Assembly (NCBI RefSeq): GCF_018275325.1
Contig: NZ_JAGVQR010000001.1
Location: forward strand, 2,356,001 to 2,420,000
Source of the DNA: Nocardioides palaemonis
GTDB taxonomy: Bacteria > Actinomycetota > Actinomycetes > Propionibacteriales > Nocardioidaceae
Reading direction: 5' to 3'
Length of the DNA: 64,000 bases
Shown: in pieces, positions 22,590 through 31,237 of the stretch
Layout: every line of letters starts with the position of its first letter
Numbering within the stretch: position 1 is the first letter of the stretch
The notes under the pieces: model-generated
What the model was told of the DNA's origin: nothing
What the model saw: only the letters and a program-made list of their open reading frames with translations
The model's database searches: none
Program-made: the position numbers and the translations under genes

Positions 22590-25500
22590 TCAGTACTCCA
22601 CCTTCGCGGTGCGCTTGCGGATGGTCGTCACTTCGTCCCGGTTGTTGCCGATCGGTCCGATGTAGTTGAAGAAGTAGGCGAGCTGGGCGTAGCCGCCGAC
22701 GATGTGGTTCGGCTTCATCAGGATCCGGGTCAGGCTGTTGTGGATGCCGCCGCGCTTGCCGTCTCGCTCGGTGCGGGGCACGTCGATCAGCCGGTCCTGT
22801 GCGTGGTGCATGTAGACCGTGCCCTCGGGCATCCGGTGGCTGACGATGGCGCGCGCCGCGACGACGCCGTTGCGGTTGACCATCTCGATCCAGTCGTTGT
22901 CGCGCACGCCGATCTTGGCTGCGTCGCGGTCCGACATCCAGACCGACTGCCCGCCGCGCGAGAGCGACAGCATGAACAGGTTGTCCTGGTACTCGGAGTG
23001 GATCGACCACTTGTTGTGCGGGGTCAGGTAGCGCACGGCGACGCCGAGCTCGCCGGTGGCACCGATGCGGGGCTCGCCGAAGAGGTGGGTCATGTCGAGG
23101 GGTGGTCGGTAGACGGGCAGCATCTCGCCCATCCCGAGGAACCAGTCGTGGTCGACGTAGAACTGCTGGCGCCCGGTGAGGGTGTGGAACGGCTTGAGCC
23201 GCTCGATGTTGATCGTGAACGGCGAGTACCGACGTCCGCCCGACTCCGAGCCGGACCACTCCGGCGACGTGATCACCGGCACCGGCGAACGCTGGGTGTC
23301 GGCGAAGGTGATCTGCTTGCCCTCGTGCTCGGCGGCCAGGTCGTGCAGCTGCGTGCCGGTGCGCTCCTCGAGGAAGCGGAAGCCCTGCGTCGCGAGGTGA
23401 CCGTTGGAGACGCCGGCGAGGTGGAGGATCGCGTCGGCCATCTGCACGTCGGTCTCCACCCGGGGCTGCCCGTCACCGGCGCCGCCACGCGCGACGCCGT
23501 TGCGGTCGCGGAGGACGTCGATCTCGCGCTTCACGTCGTAGGTGACGCCCTTGGTGAGCATGCCCACCTTCTCCATCAGCGGGCCGACCGACGTCATCTT
23601 GTCGAAGACGGCGGTGTAGTCGCGCTCCGCGACCGCGATGACCGGCATCGTCCTCCCGGGCACCGGCTCGCACTCGCCCAGGCGCCAGTCCTTGACGACC
23701 CCGTGCTCGGTGGCCATCGCCTCGGGGGTGTCGTGCCACAGCGGCTTCGCGACGACGTCGCGGCGGGTGCCGAGGTGGTCGACGGCGAGCTCGGAGAACT
23801 TCTTGGCGATGACCTTCCAGGTGTCCCAGTCCGACTTGGTCTGCCACGGCGGGGCGATGGCGGGGTTGAAGGAGTGCACGAACGGGTGCATGTCGGTGGT
23901 GGAGAGGTCGTGCTTCTCGTACCAGGTGGCCGCGGGCAGGACGACGTCGCTGAAGATGGTGCTGCTGGTCATCCGGAAGTCGATGGTCATCAGCAGATCG
24001 AGCTTGCCCTCGCGCGCCTCGGGCGCCCACGTCACGGTGCTGGGGCGGTGCTCGGGACCCGCCTCGGCGGCCGTCGCGGCGCTGTCGGTGCCGAGCAGGT
24101 GCCGCAGGAAGTACTCGTTGCCCTTCGCCGAGCTGCCGAGCAGGTTCGAGCGCCACAGCGACAGCACCCGCGGGTGGTTGTCCTCGTGCTCGGGGTCCTC
24201 CACCGCGAACCGGAGACGTCCCTCCTTCAGCTCCTGCGCGACGTAGGCCGGCGCCTCCATGCCGGCCGCCTCGGCGTCGTCGGCGAGCTGGAGCGAGCTG
24301 CGGTCGAAGGTGGGGTAGCTCGGGCTCCACCCCAGGCGCGCGGACTGCGCGAGCAGGTCCATGACGGTCTTGCCTGCGAAGATGCCGGTGCCGGCGTCGA
24401 GGTCGTCGGCGGTGAAGGTGTCGTAGCGGTACTGCGAGGTGTTCACGTACCAGTACGCCGTCTGGTTCATGTGTCGCGGCGGTCGCTGCCAGTCGAGGGC
24501 GAACGCCATGTGCTGGAAGCCCATGATCGGGCGGATCTTCTCCTGCCCGACGTAGTGCGCCCACCCGCCGCCGTTGCGTCCCTGGGTGCCGGTGATGGTG
24601 GTGAGCAGAAGGATCGCGCGGTAGATCTGGTCGGAGTGGAACCAGTGGTTGGTGCCGGCGCCGAGGAGGATCATCCCGCGGCCCTCGGTGTCGAGGGCGT
24701 TCTGCGCCCACTCGCGTGCCAGACGCGTCACCTGGGCCGCCGGGACCCCTGTGTGCTGCTCCTGCCACGCGGGGGTGGCCGGGATCCGCGGGTCGTCGTA
24801 GGACTCCGGCCACTCCCCCGGCAGCCCGTCGCGCCGGACGCCGTACTGGGCGAGCAGCAGGTCGAGGACGGTGGTCACCACTCGCTCCCCGACCCGGGCG
24901 ACCGGGACGCCCCGGGGCTCGTGGACGACCTTGCCGTCGGCCGCGTCGAAGCGCGGCAACTCGACGACGACGGACTCGGCGCTGCCGCCCTCGGCGTCGG
25001 GATACATCGAGAGGGCGGGATCGATGTCGCCGAGGTCGAGGTTCCACTGCCCCTTGCCCTCCTCGCCGTAGCGGTGCCCGATGGAGCCGCGCGGGATCCG
25101 GACCTCACCCGTCGCGGCGTCGATGACCGCCGGCTTCCACATCTGGTTCTCGGTGCCGCCCTCGGGGTGGTCGATGTCGCCGGCCACCAGGAACTTGCCC
25201 GGGCGGTAGGACCCGTCGGCCGTCGGCTCGAGGGTGACCAGGTGCGGGAGGTCGGTGTACTGCTTGGTGTAGCCCTCGAAGAACTCCGGCAGCGAGTCGA
25301 CGAAGTACTCCCGGAGGATCACGTGTCCCATCGCCATCGCGAGGGCGCCGTCGGTGCCGGGCGAGGGCGCCACCCACTCGTCGGCGAACTTCACGTTCTC
25401 GGCGTAGTCGGGTGCGACGGCCACGACCTTCTGGCCGCGGTAGCGCGCCTCGGTCATCCAGTGCGCGTCGGGGGTGCGGGTCATCGGGACGTTCGAGCCC

Positions 25501-26276
25501 CACATGAACAGGTAGCCCGCGTCCCACCAGTCCCCCGACTCGGGCACGTCGGTCTGGTCGCCGAACATCTGCGGCGAGGCGTTCGGCAGGTCGGCGTACC
25601 AGTCGTAGAAGGAGAGCATCGGCGCGCCGATGAGCTCGAGGAAGCGTGCGCCGGAGGTGTAGGACACCGGCGACATGGCCGGGATCGGCGAGAAGCCCGC
25701 GATCCGGTCGGGCCCCCATCGCTTGACCGTGTAGACGTGGGCGGCGGCGACGATCTCGGCGACCTCGTCCCAGCTCGCACGCACCAGCCCGCCCTTGCCA
25801 CGCGCCTTCTTGTACGCCCGGGACCGCTCCTCGTCCTGCACGATCGACGCCCACGCCACCACCGGGTCGCCGCCGTGCTGCTGCTTCGCGGCGCGGAACA
25901 TCTCCAGCAGCACGCCGCGCACGTACGGGTAGCGGATCCGCGTCGGGCTGTAGGTGTACCAGGAGAACGCGGCACCACGTGGGCACCCGCGCGGCTCGTA
26001 CTCCGGGCGGTCCGGGCCGGCGCTCGGGTAGTCGGTCTGCTGCGCCTCCCAGGTGATGATCCCGTCCTTGACGTAGACCTTCCACGAGCACGACCCGGTG
26101 CAGTTGACGCCGTGGGTCGACCGCACCACCTTGTCGTGGCTCCAGCGGTCCCGGTAGAACGCGTCGCCCTCGCGCCCGCCGACCTTGTGCAGGGTGCGCT
26201 GGTCGTCGCTGACCTCCGCCTTGGTGAAGAACCGCCGCCCCGAGATCAGGGCGCTCTGCATCGGGCTCTCGGTCAT
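22590..26276 (-). CDS. narG: Respiratory nitrate reductase alpha subunit (molybdoenzyme)
   Basis: 1228-residue catalytic subunit reducing nitrate to nitrite with a bis-MGD molybdenum centre in the cytoplasm. The FS0 cluster ligands appear in STHGVNCTGSCSW (His-x3-Cys-x3-Cys), and the Asp of SFYDWYADLPNASPQ is the expected molybdenum ligand. An N-terminal SGRRFFTK resembles the vestigial twin-arginine motif of NarG. ATG at 26276 overlaps the regulator stop in ATGA, so regulator and reductase are co-translated. The long antisense frame over this gene is a GC artefact. Confidence 0.97.
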   Translation of the reverse strand: MTESPMQSALISGRRFFTKAEVSDDQRTLHKVGGREGDAFYRDRWSHDKVVRSTHGVNCTGSCSWKVYVKDGIITWEAQQTDYPSAGPDRPEYEPRGCPRGAAFSWYTYSPTRIRYPYVRGVLLEMFRAAKQQHGGDPVVAWASIVQDEERSRAYKKARGKGGLVRASWDEVAEIVAAAHVYTVKRWGPDRIAGFSPIPAMSPVSYTSGARFLELIGAPMLSFYDWYADLPNASPQMFGDQTDVPESGDWWDAGYLFMWGSNVPMTRTPDAHWMTEARYRGQKVVAVAPDYAENVKFADEWVAPSPGTDGALAMAMGHVILREYFVDSLPEFFEGYTKQYTDLPHLVTLEPTADGSYRPGKFLVAGDIDHPEGGTENQMWKPAVIDAATGEVRIPRGSIGHRYGEEGKGQWNLDLGDIDPALSMYPDAEGGSAESVVVELPRFDAADGKVVHEPRGVPVARVGERVVTTVLDLLLAQYGVRRDGLPGEWPESYDDPRIPATPAWQEQHTGVPAAQVTRLAREWAQNALDTEGRGMILLGAGTNHWFHSDQIYRAILLLTTITGTQGRNGGGWAHYVGQEKIRPIMGFQHMAFALDWQRPPRHMNQTAYWYVNTSQYRYDTFTADDLDAGTGIFAGKTVMDLLAQSARLGWSPSYPTFDRSSLQLADDAEAAGMEAPAYVAQELKEGRLRFAVEDPEHEDNHPRVLSLWRSNLLGSSAKGNEYFLRHLLGTDSAATAAEAGPEHRPSTVTWAPEAREGKLDLLMTIDFRMTSSTIFSDVVLPAATWYEKHDLSTTDMHPFVHSFNPAIAPPWQTKSDWDTWKVIAKKFSELAVDHLGTRRDVVAKPLWHDTPEAMATEHGVVKDWRLGECEPVPGRTMPVIAVAERDYTAVFDKMTSVGPLMEKVGMLTKGVTYDVKREIDVLRDRNGVARGGAGDGQPRVETDVQMADAILHLAGVSNGHLATQGFRFLEERTGTQLHDLAAEHEGKQITFADTQRSPVPVITSPEWSGSESGGRRYSPFTINIERLKPFHTLTGRQQFYVDHDWFLGMGEMLPVYRPPLDMTHLFGEPRIGATGELGVAVRYLTPHNKWSIHSEYQDNLFMLSLSRGGQSVWMSDRDAAKIGVRDNDWIEMVNRNGVVAARAIVSHRMPEGTVYMHHAQDRLIDVPRTERDGKRGGIHNSLTRILMKPNHIVGGYAQLAYFFNYIGPIGNNRDEVTTIRKRTAKVEY

Positions 26277-27016
26277 GCGCTGGTCTCCTCGGTGTCGCGG
26301 TGGCGGTCGTGGTCGAACGGGTGGTGCGTCGTGATCGCGGCGCGGCACAGGGCCGGGCCGACGAAGGGCTCCAGCACCACCTCGACGTCGGGCTCCCCGA
26401 GGGCGCCGAGGGCGCCGGAGAGCAGTCCCTCGTGGATGCCGCACACCACGTCGGGGTTGGCCCGCGCCAGCTCGAGGAACGGGCAGTCGGCCAGCACCAG
26501 GCGGCAGGTCCGGCCCCGGTCGGCGATGGCGAGGTCGGGGACGTAGCCCCAGTCCTCGAGCACGTCGACGAGCGGCCCCACCTTCGCGAGCCACGCGCCC
26601 GGCGACGCCGCGGGCGGTGCCGTGACGAGTTCGAGGTGGCGCACGGCCCACTGCTCGCCCGCCTCCTGCGGCGTCGCTCCTGACGTGAAGGACTCGGTCA
26701 TCAGCTGCAGCAGCCGCAGCAGGTAGTCACCGCGCCGGTCAGGAGCGATCGGCCGGACGAGCGAGTAGATCTTCCGCGGCGCTCCGACGCCGAAAGCGGT
26801 GGTCGTGCTCGACGTCAGGACGCCGGCCTCCTCGAGCCGCGCCGTGTGGAAGCGGACGGTGGTGGGGTGCAGCCCGAGCAGCGCGGACAGCTGGCCGGCC
26901 GTGAGTCCTCCTGCGTCGACCTCACCGGGAGCCGCGCAGTGCTCGCGGATCGCGTCGACGATCGCCGCGCGCGACGGGTGCGTCAGCGCACTGCTGGCGG
27001 CGTCGTGGGTCGTCAT
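26273..27016 (-). CDS. Winged-helix regulator with probable Fe-S cysteines, first gene of nar operon
   Basis: 247-residue regulator. A winged HTH occupies about residues 10-90 (TAGQLSALLGLHPTTVRFHT then RLEEAGVL). The C-terminal domain carries Cys171, Cys178 in ADCPFLELA, Cys192 in VVCGIHEG and Cys224 in PALCRAAI, the CPF...C...C arrangement seen in SufR-type Fe-S regulators, so a redox or oxygen switch is inferred. The start is ATG at 27016; longer readings enter the intergenic operator. It overlaps narG by four bases. A 26-bp inverted repeat begins two bases upstream of the start codon, which suggests autoregulation. Confidence 0.88.
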   Translation of the reverse strand: MTTHDAASSALTHPSRAAIVDAIREHCAAPGEVDAGGLTAGQLSALLGLHPTTVRFHTARLEEAGVLTSSTTTAFGVGAPRKIYSLVRPIAPDRRGDYLLRLLQLMTESFTSGATPQEAGEQWAVRHLELVTAPPAASPGAWLAKVGPLVDVLEDWGYVPDLAIADRGRTCRLVLADCPFLELARANPDVVCGIHEGLLSGALGALGEPDVEVVLEPFVGPALCRAAITTHHPFDHDRHRDTEETSA

Positions 27017-27017
27017 G

Positions 27018-27043
27018 TCCTCAGAATGAGCGAATTCGGAGGA
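27018..27043. promoter_or_regulatory. 26-bp inverted repeat in the nar divergent region
   Basis: TCCTCAGAAT, six bases, then ATTCGGAGGA form an inverted repeat matching at nine of ten positions. It ends two bases before the regulator start at 27016. A third copy of the right half-site, ATTCGGAGGA, lies at 27068-27077, 34 bases on. The spacing of 34 bases is close to three helical turns. This is the best candidate for the binding site of the co-transcribed regulator and could serve both divergent promoters. Confidence 0.65.
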
Positions 27044-27156
27044 TGGACGAAGGGTCGAAGGTCCCGGATTCGGAGGACCGCCGCCCCGTGCAGCAGGTCC
27101 ACCCCGCGTGAGGTGATCGAGGCACGCAGACACCTGCCACCCCGCACGGAGAACCC

Positions 27157-28533
27157 ATGCACACCGCAACGCACCCCGGGACCACCCGCACCTCGACCGA
27201 GCGCCCCCGCGCCACCGCACCTGCGGGCGCCACGCGTGTCCTGGTGCTCTCGACCACCGGCTTCACGCTGCTGTTCGCCGTCTGGTTGATGTTCGGGATC
27301 CTCGGAAAGCCGATCAGCGCCGAGCTCGGCCTGAGCGAGGTCCAGCTGTCGTGGGTGATCGCGGCCGCGGTGCTCAACGGCTCGCTCTGGCGCCTCCCGG
27401 CCGGCATGGTGACCGACCGGGTCGGCGGGCGGAAGGTGATGACCGTCCTGCTGCTCGGCTCGGCGGTGCCCGCGTACCTCGTCTCGCGGGCCGACTCCTA
27501 CGGCGCCCTGCTCGTGCTGGCGTTCTTCGTCGGCTTCGCCGGGAACGCCTTCAGCTCCGGCATCGCGTGGAACTCGGCGTGGCAGCCACGCGAGCGGCAG
27601 GGCGTGGCCCTCGGGGTGTTCGGCGCCGGCAACGTCGGCGCCTCGGTGACCAAGTTCGTCGGACCGCCCCTGGTCGCCGGTACCACCGTCGGGGCGACCT
27701 ACCTCGGCGTGTTCCCCGGCGGCTGGCGGTTCGTTCCCGTGCTCTACGCCGTCCTGCTCGTCGCGATGGCCGCCGCGACCTGGTTCCTGGCCCCCCGCCA
27801 CGACCGAGCCCCGGGTGCCGCGCAGCCCCTGGCGCGGCAGCTGGCGCCCCTGCGGCAGGTCCGGGTGTGGCGCTTCAGCCTCTACTACGTCGCGTTCTTC
27901 GGCGCCTACGTGGCCCTGGCGGCCTGGCTGCCGACCTACTACATGGACACCTTCGGCGTCGGGCTCCAGTCGGCCGCCTACCTCACCGCGACCTACATCT
28001 TCCCGGCCTCGCTGCTGCGCCCGTGGGGCGGGTGGCTGTCCGACCGGTTCGGCGCCCGCCGCGTCATGTACTGGGCGCTCGGGTCCATGCTGGCGATCAC
28101 CGGCGTGCTGATGATGCCCGACGGCCACCTGGTCATCGACCACGCCGACGGCAGCACCACCGAGCACCTCGCCTACTCCCTCGGACTCGCGCCCTTCGCC
28201 GTCCTGGTCTTCGTGCTCGGCTGCGCCATGGGGGTCGGCAAGGCGGCGGTCTTCAAGCACATCCCGGAGTACTTCCCCGACCACGTCGGAGCGGTCGGCG
28301 GCCTCGTCGGGATGCTCGGCGGACTCGGCGGCTTCTTCCTGCCGCCGCTGTTCGCCTACACCAAGGCGTGGTCCGGGTTCCCGTCGAGCACCTTCTTCGT
28401 CCTGTTCGTCCTGACCGCGCTCTGCCTGGCCTGGATGCACCGGACGGTCGTCCACATGCTGCACACCGAGTCGCCCGGTCTCGCGCGACACATCGAACGC
28501 CCCGCCGGGGCACGCGAGGAGGAACTCGTATGA
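27157..28533 (+). CDS. narK: Nitrate/nitrite transporter, MFS NarK family
   Basis: 458-residue, 12-span MFS protein of the nitrate/nitrite porter family. Family motifs include WLMFGILGKPISAELGLSE, the nitrate signature FVGFAGNAFSSGIAWNSAW in TM5, and VFGAGNVGASVTKFVGPPL; the paired segment GCAMGVGKAAVFKHIPEYFP is in the second half. It probably imports nitrate or exchanges it for nitrite. ATG at 27157 has GGAG upstream. It heads a three-gene transcript divergent from the nar reductase operon; its stop overlaps the next start. Confidence 0.95.
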   Translation: MHTATHPGTTRTSTERPRATAPAGATRVLVLSTTGFTLLFAVWLMFGILGKPISAELGLSEVQLSWVIAAAVLNGSLWRLPAGMVTDRVGGRKVMTVLLLGSAVPAYLVSRADSYGALLVLAFFVGFAGNAFSSGIAWNSAWQPRERQGVALGVFGAGNVGASVTKFVGPPLVAGTTVGATYLGVFPGGWRFVPVLYAVLLVAMAAATWFLAPRHDRAPGAAQPLARQLAPLRQVRVWRFSLYYVAFFGAYVALAAWLPTYYMDTFGVGLQSAAYLTATYIFPASLLRPWGGWLSDRFGARRVMYWALGSMLAITGVLMMPDGHLVIDHADGSTTEHLAYSLGLAPFAVLVFVLGCAMGVGKAAVFKHIPEYFPDHVGAVGGLVGMLGGLGGFFLPPLFAYTKAWSGFPSSTFFVLFVLTALCLAWMHRTVVHMLHTESPGLARHIERPAGAREEELV

Positions 28534-29924
28534 GCACCGCAACACCCACCCGATCCGCCGAGTGGCTCGACGCCTGGGACCCCGAGGACCCGGTCGGCTG
28601 GGACCACCGCCTGGCCTGGCGGACGCTGTGGGTGACCACGTTCTGCCTCACGCTGGCCTTCGCCGCGTGGTTCCTGCCGAGCGCGATCATCCCCAAGCTC
28701 AACCCGCTCGGCTACTCGTTCACCACCACGCAGCTCTACTGGATGGCGGCGATGCCCGGCCTGTCCGCGGGCCTGTTCCGGCTGGTCTGGATGGTGCTCC
28801 CGCCCATCCTCGGCACCCGGCGGATGGTCACCCTCACCACGCTGCTGCTCGTCTTCTCGACGCTCGGCTGGGGCGTGCGGGTGCAGGAGCCGACGGCGCC
28901 CTACTGGGAGCTGATGGTGCTGGCGTTCCTGGCGGGCATCGGAGGCGGAGCGTTCTCCGGGTTCATGCCCAGCACGTCCTACTTCTTCCCCCGCGCCAAG
29001 CAGGGCACGGCGCTCGGCCTCCAGGCCGGGCTCGGCAACTTCGGCGTGTCCCTGGTGCAGCTGTCCACGCCGTACCTCATCGCCTTCTCCGGTCTCGCCG
29101 TGTTCGGCGGGAGCCAGGTGCTGACGGTTCCCGGCAAGCCCGGCAAGGAGGTGTGGTTCCAGAACGCGGCGTTCGTGTGGATCCCGCTGATGCTGGTCGG
29201 CGCGGCCCTGGCGTGGACGCTGCTGCGCTCGGTGCCCGTGACGGCGAACATCCGCCAGCAGTTCGACATCTTCGGCAACCAGGACACGTGGTGGATGACC
29301 CTGCTCTACATCATGACCTTCGGCACCTTCTCCGGGCTCGCCGCCCAGTTCGGCCTGCTGATGGCGAACCTCTACGGCACCGGCAACGCTGACATCGTGA
29401 GCGGGACGGGGGCGAGCGCCACGGTGCTCGTCCAGGGCTACGCCGTCCCGGACCCCGTGGCGTTCGTCTTCCTCGGTCCGCTGGTCGGCGCGGGCGCCCG
29501 GGTGCTGTTCTCGCCGTTGACCGACCGCACCGGCGGGGCGAGGTGGACGCTCGTCTCCGGGATCGGCCTGGTCGGGTCGATCGCCTGGACCATCCCGGCG
29601 CTGACGCCCGACCTCTCCTCGGCGGCCAGCCTCGACGCCGACTTCCACCAGTTCCTGTGGGGGATGCTGGCGATCTTCTTCTTCGCCGGCATCGGCAACG
29701 CCTCCACCTTCAAGCAGATGCCGATGATCTTCGAGCGGCGACAGGCCGGTGGCGTCATCGGCTGGACCGCGGCGATCGCCGCCTTTGGTCCGTTCTTCTT
29801 CGGGGTCGGGATCACCATCATCGGCGCCACGGCGTTCTACTCGGTGGGCATCGCGTGGGCTCTCATGTGCGTCGCGATCACCTGGTGGCGCTACGCACGT
29901 CCCGACGCACCTCGGAGCTCGTGA
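28530..29924 (+). CDS. Second nitrate/nitrite transporter, MFS NarK family
   Basis: 464-residue NarK-type porter, clearly different from its neighbour. The TM5 motif reads AGIGGGAFSGFMPSTSYFFP and is followed by LGLQAGLGNFGVSLVQLSTP; the second-half counterpart is FAGIGNASTFKQMPMIFERR. These match the NarK2/NarU-like branch with a longer periplasmic loop. Two porters of different types often pair as proton symporter and nitrate/nitrite antiporter, which would suit respiration. ATG at 28530 overlaps the previous stop in ATGA, and the stop overlaps the next start in GTGA. Confidence 0.93.
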   Translation: MSTATPTRSAEWLDAWDPEDPVGWDHRLAWRTLWVTTFCLTLAFAAWFLPSAIIPKLNPLGYSFTTTQLYWMAAMPGLSAGLFRLVWMVLPPILGTRRMVTLTTLLLVFSTLGWGVRVQEPTAPYWELMVLAFLAGIGGGAFSGFMPSTSYFFPRAKQGTALGLQAGLGNFGVSLVQLSTPYLIAFSGLAVFGGSQVLTVPGKPGKEVWFQNAAFVWIPLMLVGAALAWTLLRSVPVTANIRQQFDIFGNQDTWWMTLLYIMTFGTFSGLAAQFGLLMANLYGTGNADIVSGTGASATVLVQGYAVPDPVAFVFLGPLVGAGARVLFSPLTDRTGGARWTLVSGIGLVGSIAWTIPALTPDLSSAASLDADFHQFLWGMLAIFFFAGIGNASTFKQMPMIFERRQAGGVIGWTAAIAAFGPFFFGVGITIIGATAFYSVGIAWALMCVAITWWRYARPDAPRSS

Positions 29925-30718
29925 CCACCGTGACCGCACGGCACCCACGTCCCGACCCGCTCGTCCCGCACGAGCACGGGGCGTGGGCGTTCCTGCTGCT
30001 GCCGGTCGCCCTCTCCCTCGGCGTCACGGGCTGGAGCGCCGCGCTGCCCCTGGTCGTCGCGACCTGGGTGTGCGCCTACCCCGCCGCGTGGGCCACCAGC
30101 GGGCTCGCGTTCGGACGCGGGCGCCGCGGGCGGTTCCGGCGCGCCGCACGGGTGTGGGTCCCGCTCACCGTCGCCGCCGGGACGCCCCTCCTGGCACTCC
30201 ACCCGTGGCTGTGCTGGGTCCTGCTGACCTATACCGGCCTCCACGCCGCGACGCTGCAGCACGCGCGCCGGCACCGCGAGCGCTCGTTGACCGCCGACCT
30301 GGTCCTCGTCGCCCAGTGCAGCCTGCTGGTCCCGGTCCTCGGCGGGCTTGCCGCAGCGACCGGGCCCACGGCCTGGGTGCCGCCGGTGGACGCGATGCTC
30401 GCGCCGGACGTGGTCGGCGCCGCCGTGCTGTGCGCCCTCGCGCTCGTGGGGTCCACGCTGCACGTGAAGTCGCTGATCCGCGAGCGCGCCGACCCGGCCT
30501 ACGCGACGGCGTCGCGCCTGTTCGCGGCGATGGCACCGGCGGCCGCCGTCGCGGTCTCGCTCGCGGCGGGGTGGGGCGTCGGCCCGGTGCTCGCCTTCGC
30601 GGCGCTGACGGTGCGTGCGTGGGCGCTGCGCAGGCCGGACTGGCGTCCGGCCCGGATCGGGCTGGCCGAGCTGGCGGGACTGGTCGGCGTCGTCGCCGGG
30701 GTGGCGCTCAGCGCCTGA
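29921..30718 (+). CDS. YwiC-like membrane protein
   Basis: 265-residue integral membrane protein of the YwiC-like family, recognised by LVPHEHGAWAFLLLPVAL near the N-terminus and about eight hydrophobic segments. The function is unknown. In Bacillus subtilis ywiC sits between the fnr/narK and narGHJI genes (from memory), and here the homologue is translationally coupled (GTGA) to a nitrate porter, so a role linked to nitrate respiration is likely. HEHG and later polar residues within membrane segments could bind a ligand or metal. The GTG at 29921 is chosen for the overlap and family start. Confidence 0.87.
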   Translation: MTTVTARHPRPDPLVPHEHGAWAFLLLPVALSLGVTGWSAALPLVVATWVCAYPAAWATSGLAFGRGRRGRFRRAARVWVPLTVAAGTPLLALHPWLCWVLLTYTGLHAATLQHARRHRERSLTADLVLVAQCSLLVPVLGGLAAATGPTAWVPPVDAMLAPDVVGAAVLCALALVGSTLHVKSLIRERADPAYATASRLFAAMAPAAAVAVSLAAGWGVGPVLAFAALTVRAWALRRPDWRPARIGLAELAGLVGVVAGVALSA

Positions 30719-30749
30719 GCGGGGCGGCCGGACCCATGATCCGCTCGTC

Positions 30750-31127
30750 CTACCCGGCGTCGGCGACCGGCACGATCGCCTGGTGCACCTGGGCGACGAG
30801 CTCGGCGAGCCGGAACGGCTTGGTGAGCACGACGTCCGCCCCCGCCTCCAGGCACGCGTCCACGTGGTCGGCGCTCGCGTGGCCGCTGACGACCAGGATG
30901 GGCGCCTGGTAGCCGTCCTCGCGCAGCCGCACCGTGGCGTCGAGACCGTCCATGTCGGGCAGGCCGCGATCCATCACCACGACGTCCGGCCGGTGCTCCT
31001 GCGCCGCGGCGCACGCTCCGGCCCCCGACCCGGTCGCGAGGACGGCGAAGCCCGCCCGGGTCAGCGCGATCTCCATCACGTGCACCAGGTCGGGCTCGTC
31101 CTCGACGAGCAGAACAGTTGCGGCCAT
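30750..31127 (-). CDS. Single-domain response regulator (receiver)
   Basis: 125-residue receiver protein: LLVEDEPDLVHV supplies the acidic pocket, VVVMDRGLPDMDG the phosphoacceptor, ILVVSGHAS the switch serine and VVLTKPFRLAEL the lysine. It ends without an output domain. ATG at 31127 is used; the 21 extra upstream codons in the frame lie in AT-rich promoter DNA. It is only distantly related to the two receivers of the LDWSMP type elsewhere in the window. It faces the YwiC gene and is divergent from ackA across an unusually AT-rich promoter region (31128-31200). Confidence 0.88.
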   Translation of the reverse strand: MAATVLLVEDEPDLVHVMEIALTRAGFAVLATGSGAGACAAAQEHRPDVVVMDRGLPDMDGLDATVRLREDGYQAPILVVSGHASADHVDACLEAGADVVLTKPFRLAELVAQVHQAIVPVADAG

Positions 31128-31237
31128 GAGTGAAAAGTACAAGAAGATCAACGGGACGGTAACAAAACGAAGAAAAACGTTGACTTTCATTTACTGCCGC
31201 GCCAAAGCCGTCAGTCCGGGACCCTACTGTGGGCGTC

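Noticed and set aside
22461..26546. Plus-strand ORF of 1361 codons opposite narG and narH
   Set aside because: It is the mirror of narG, whose motifs are all in the other strand. No domain is found in the translation.
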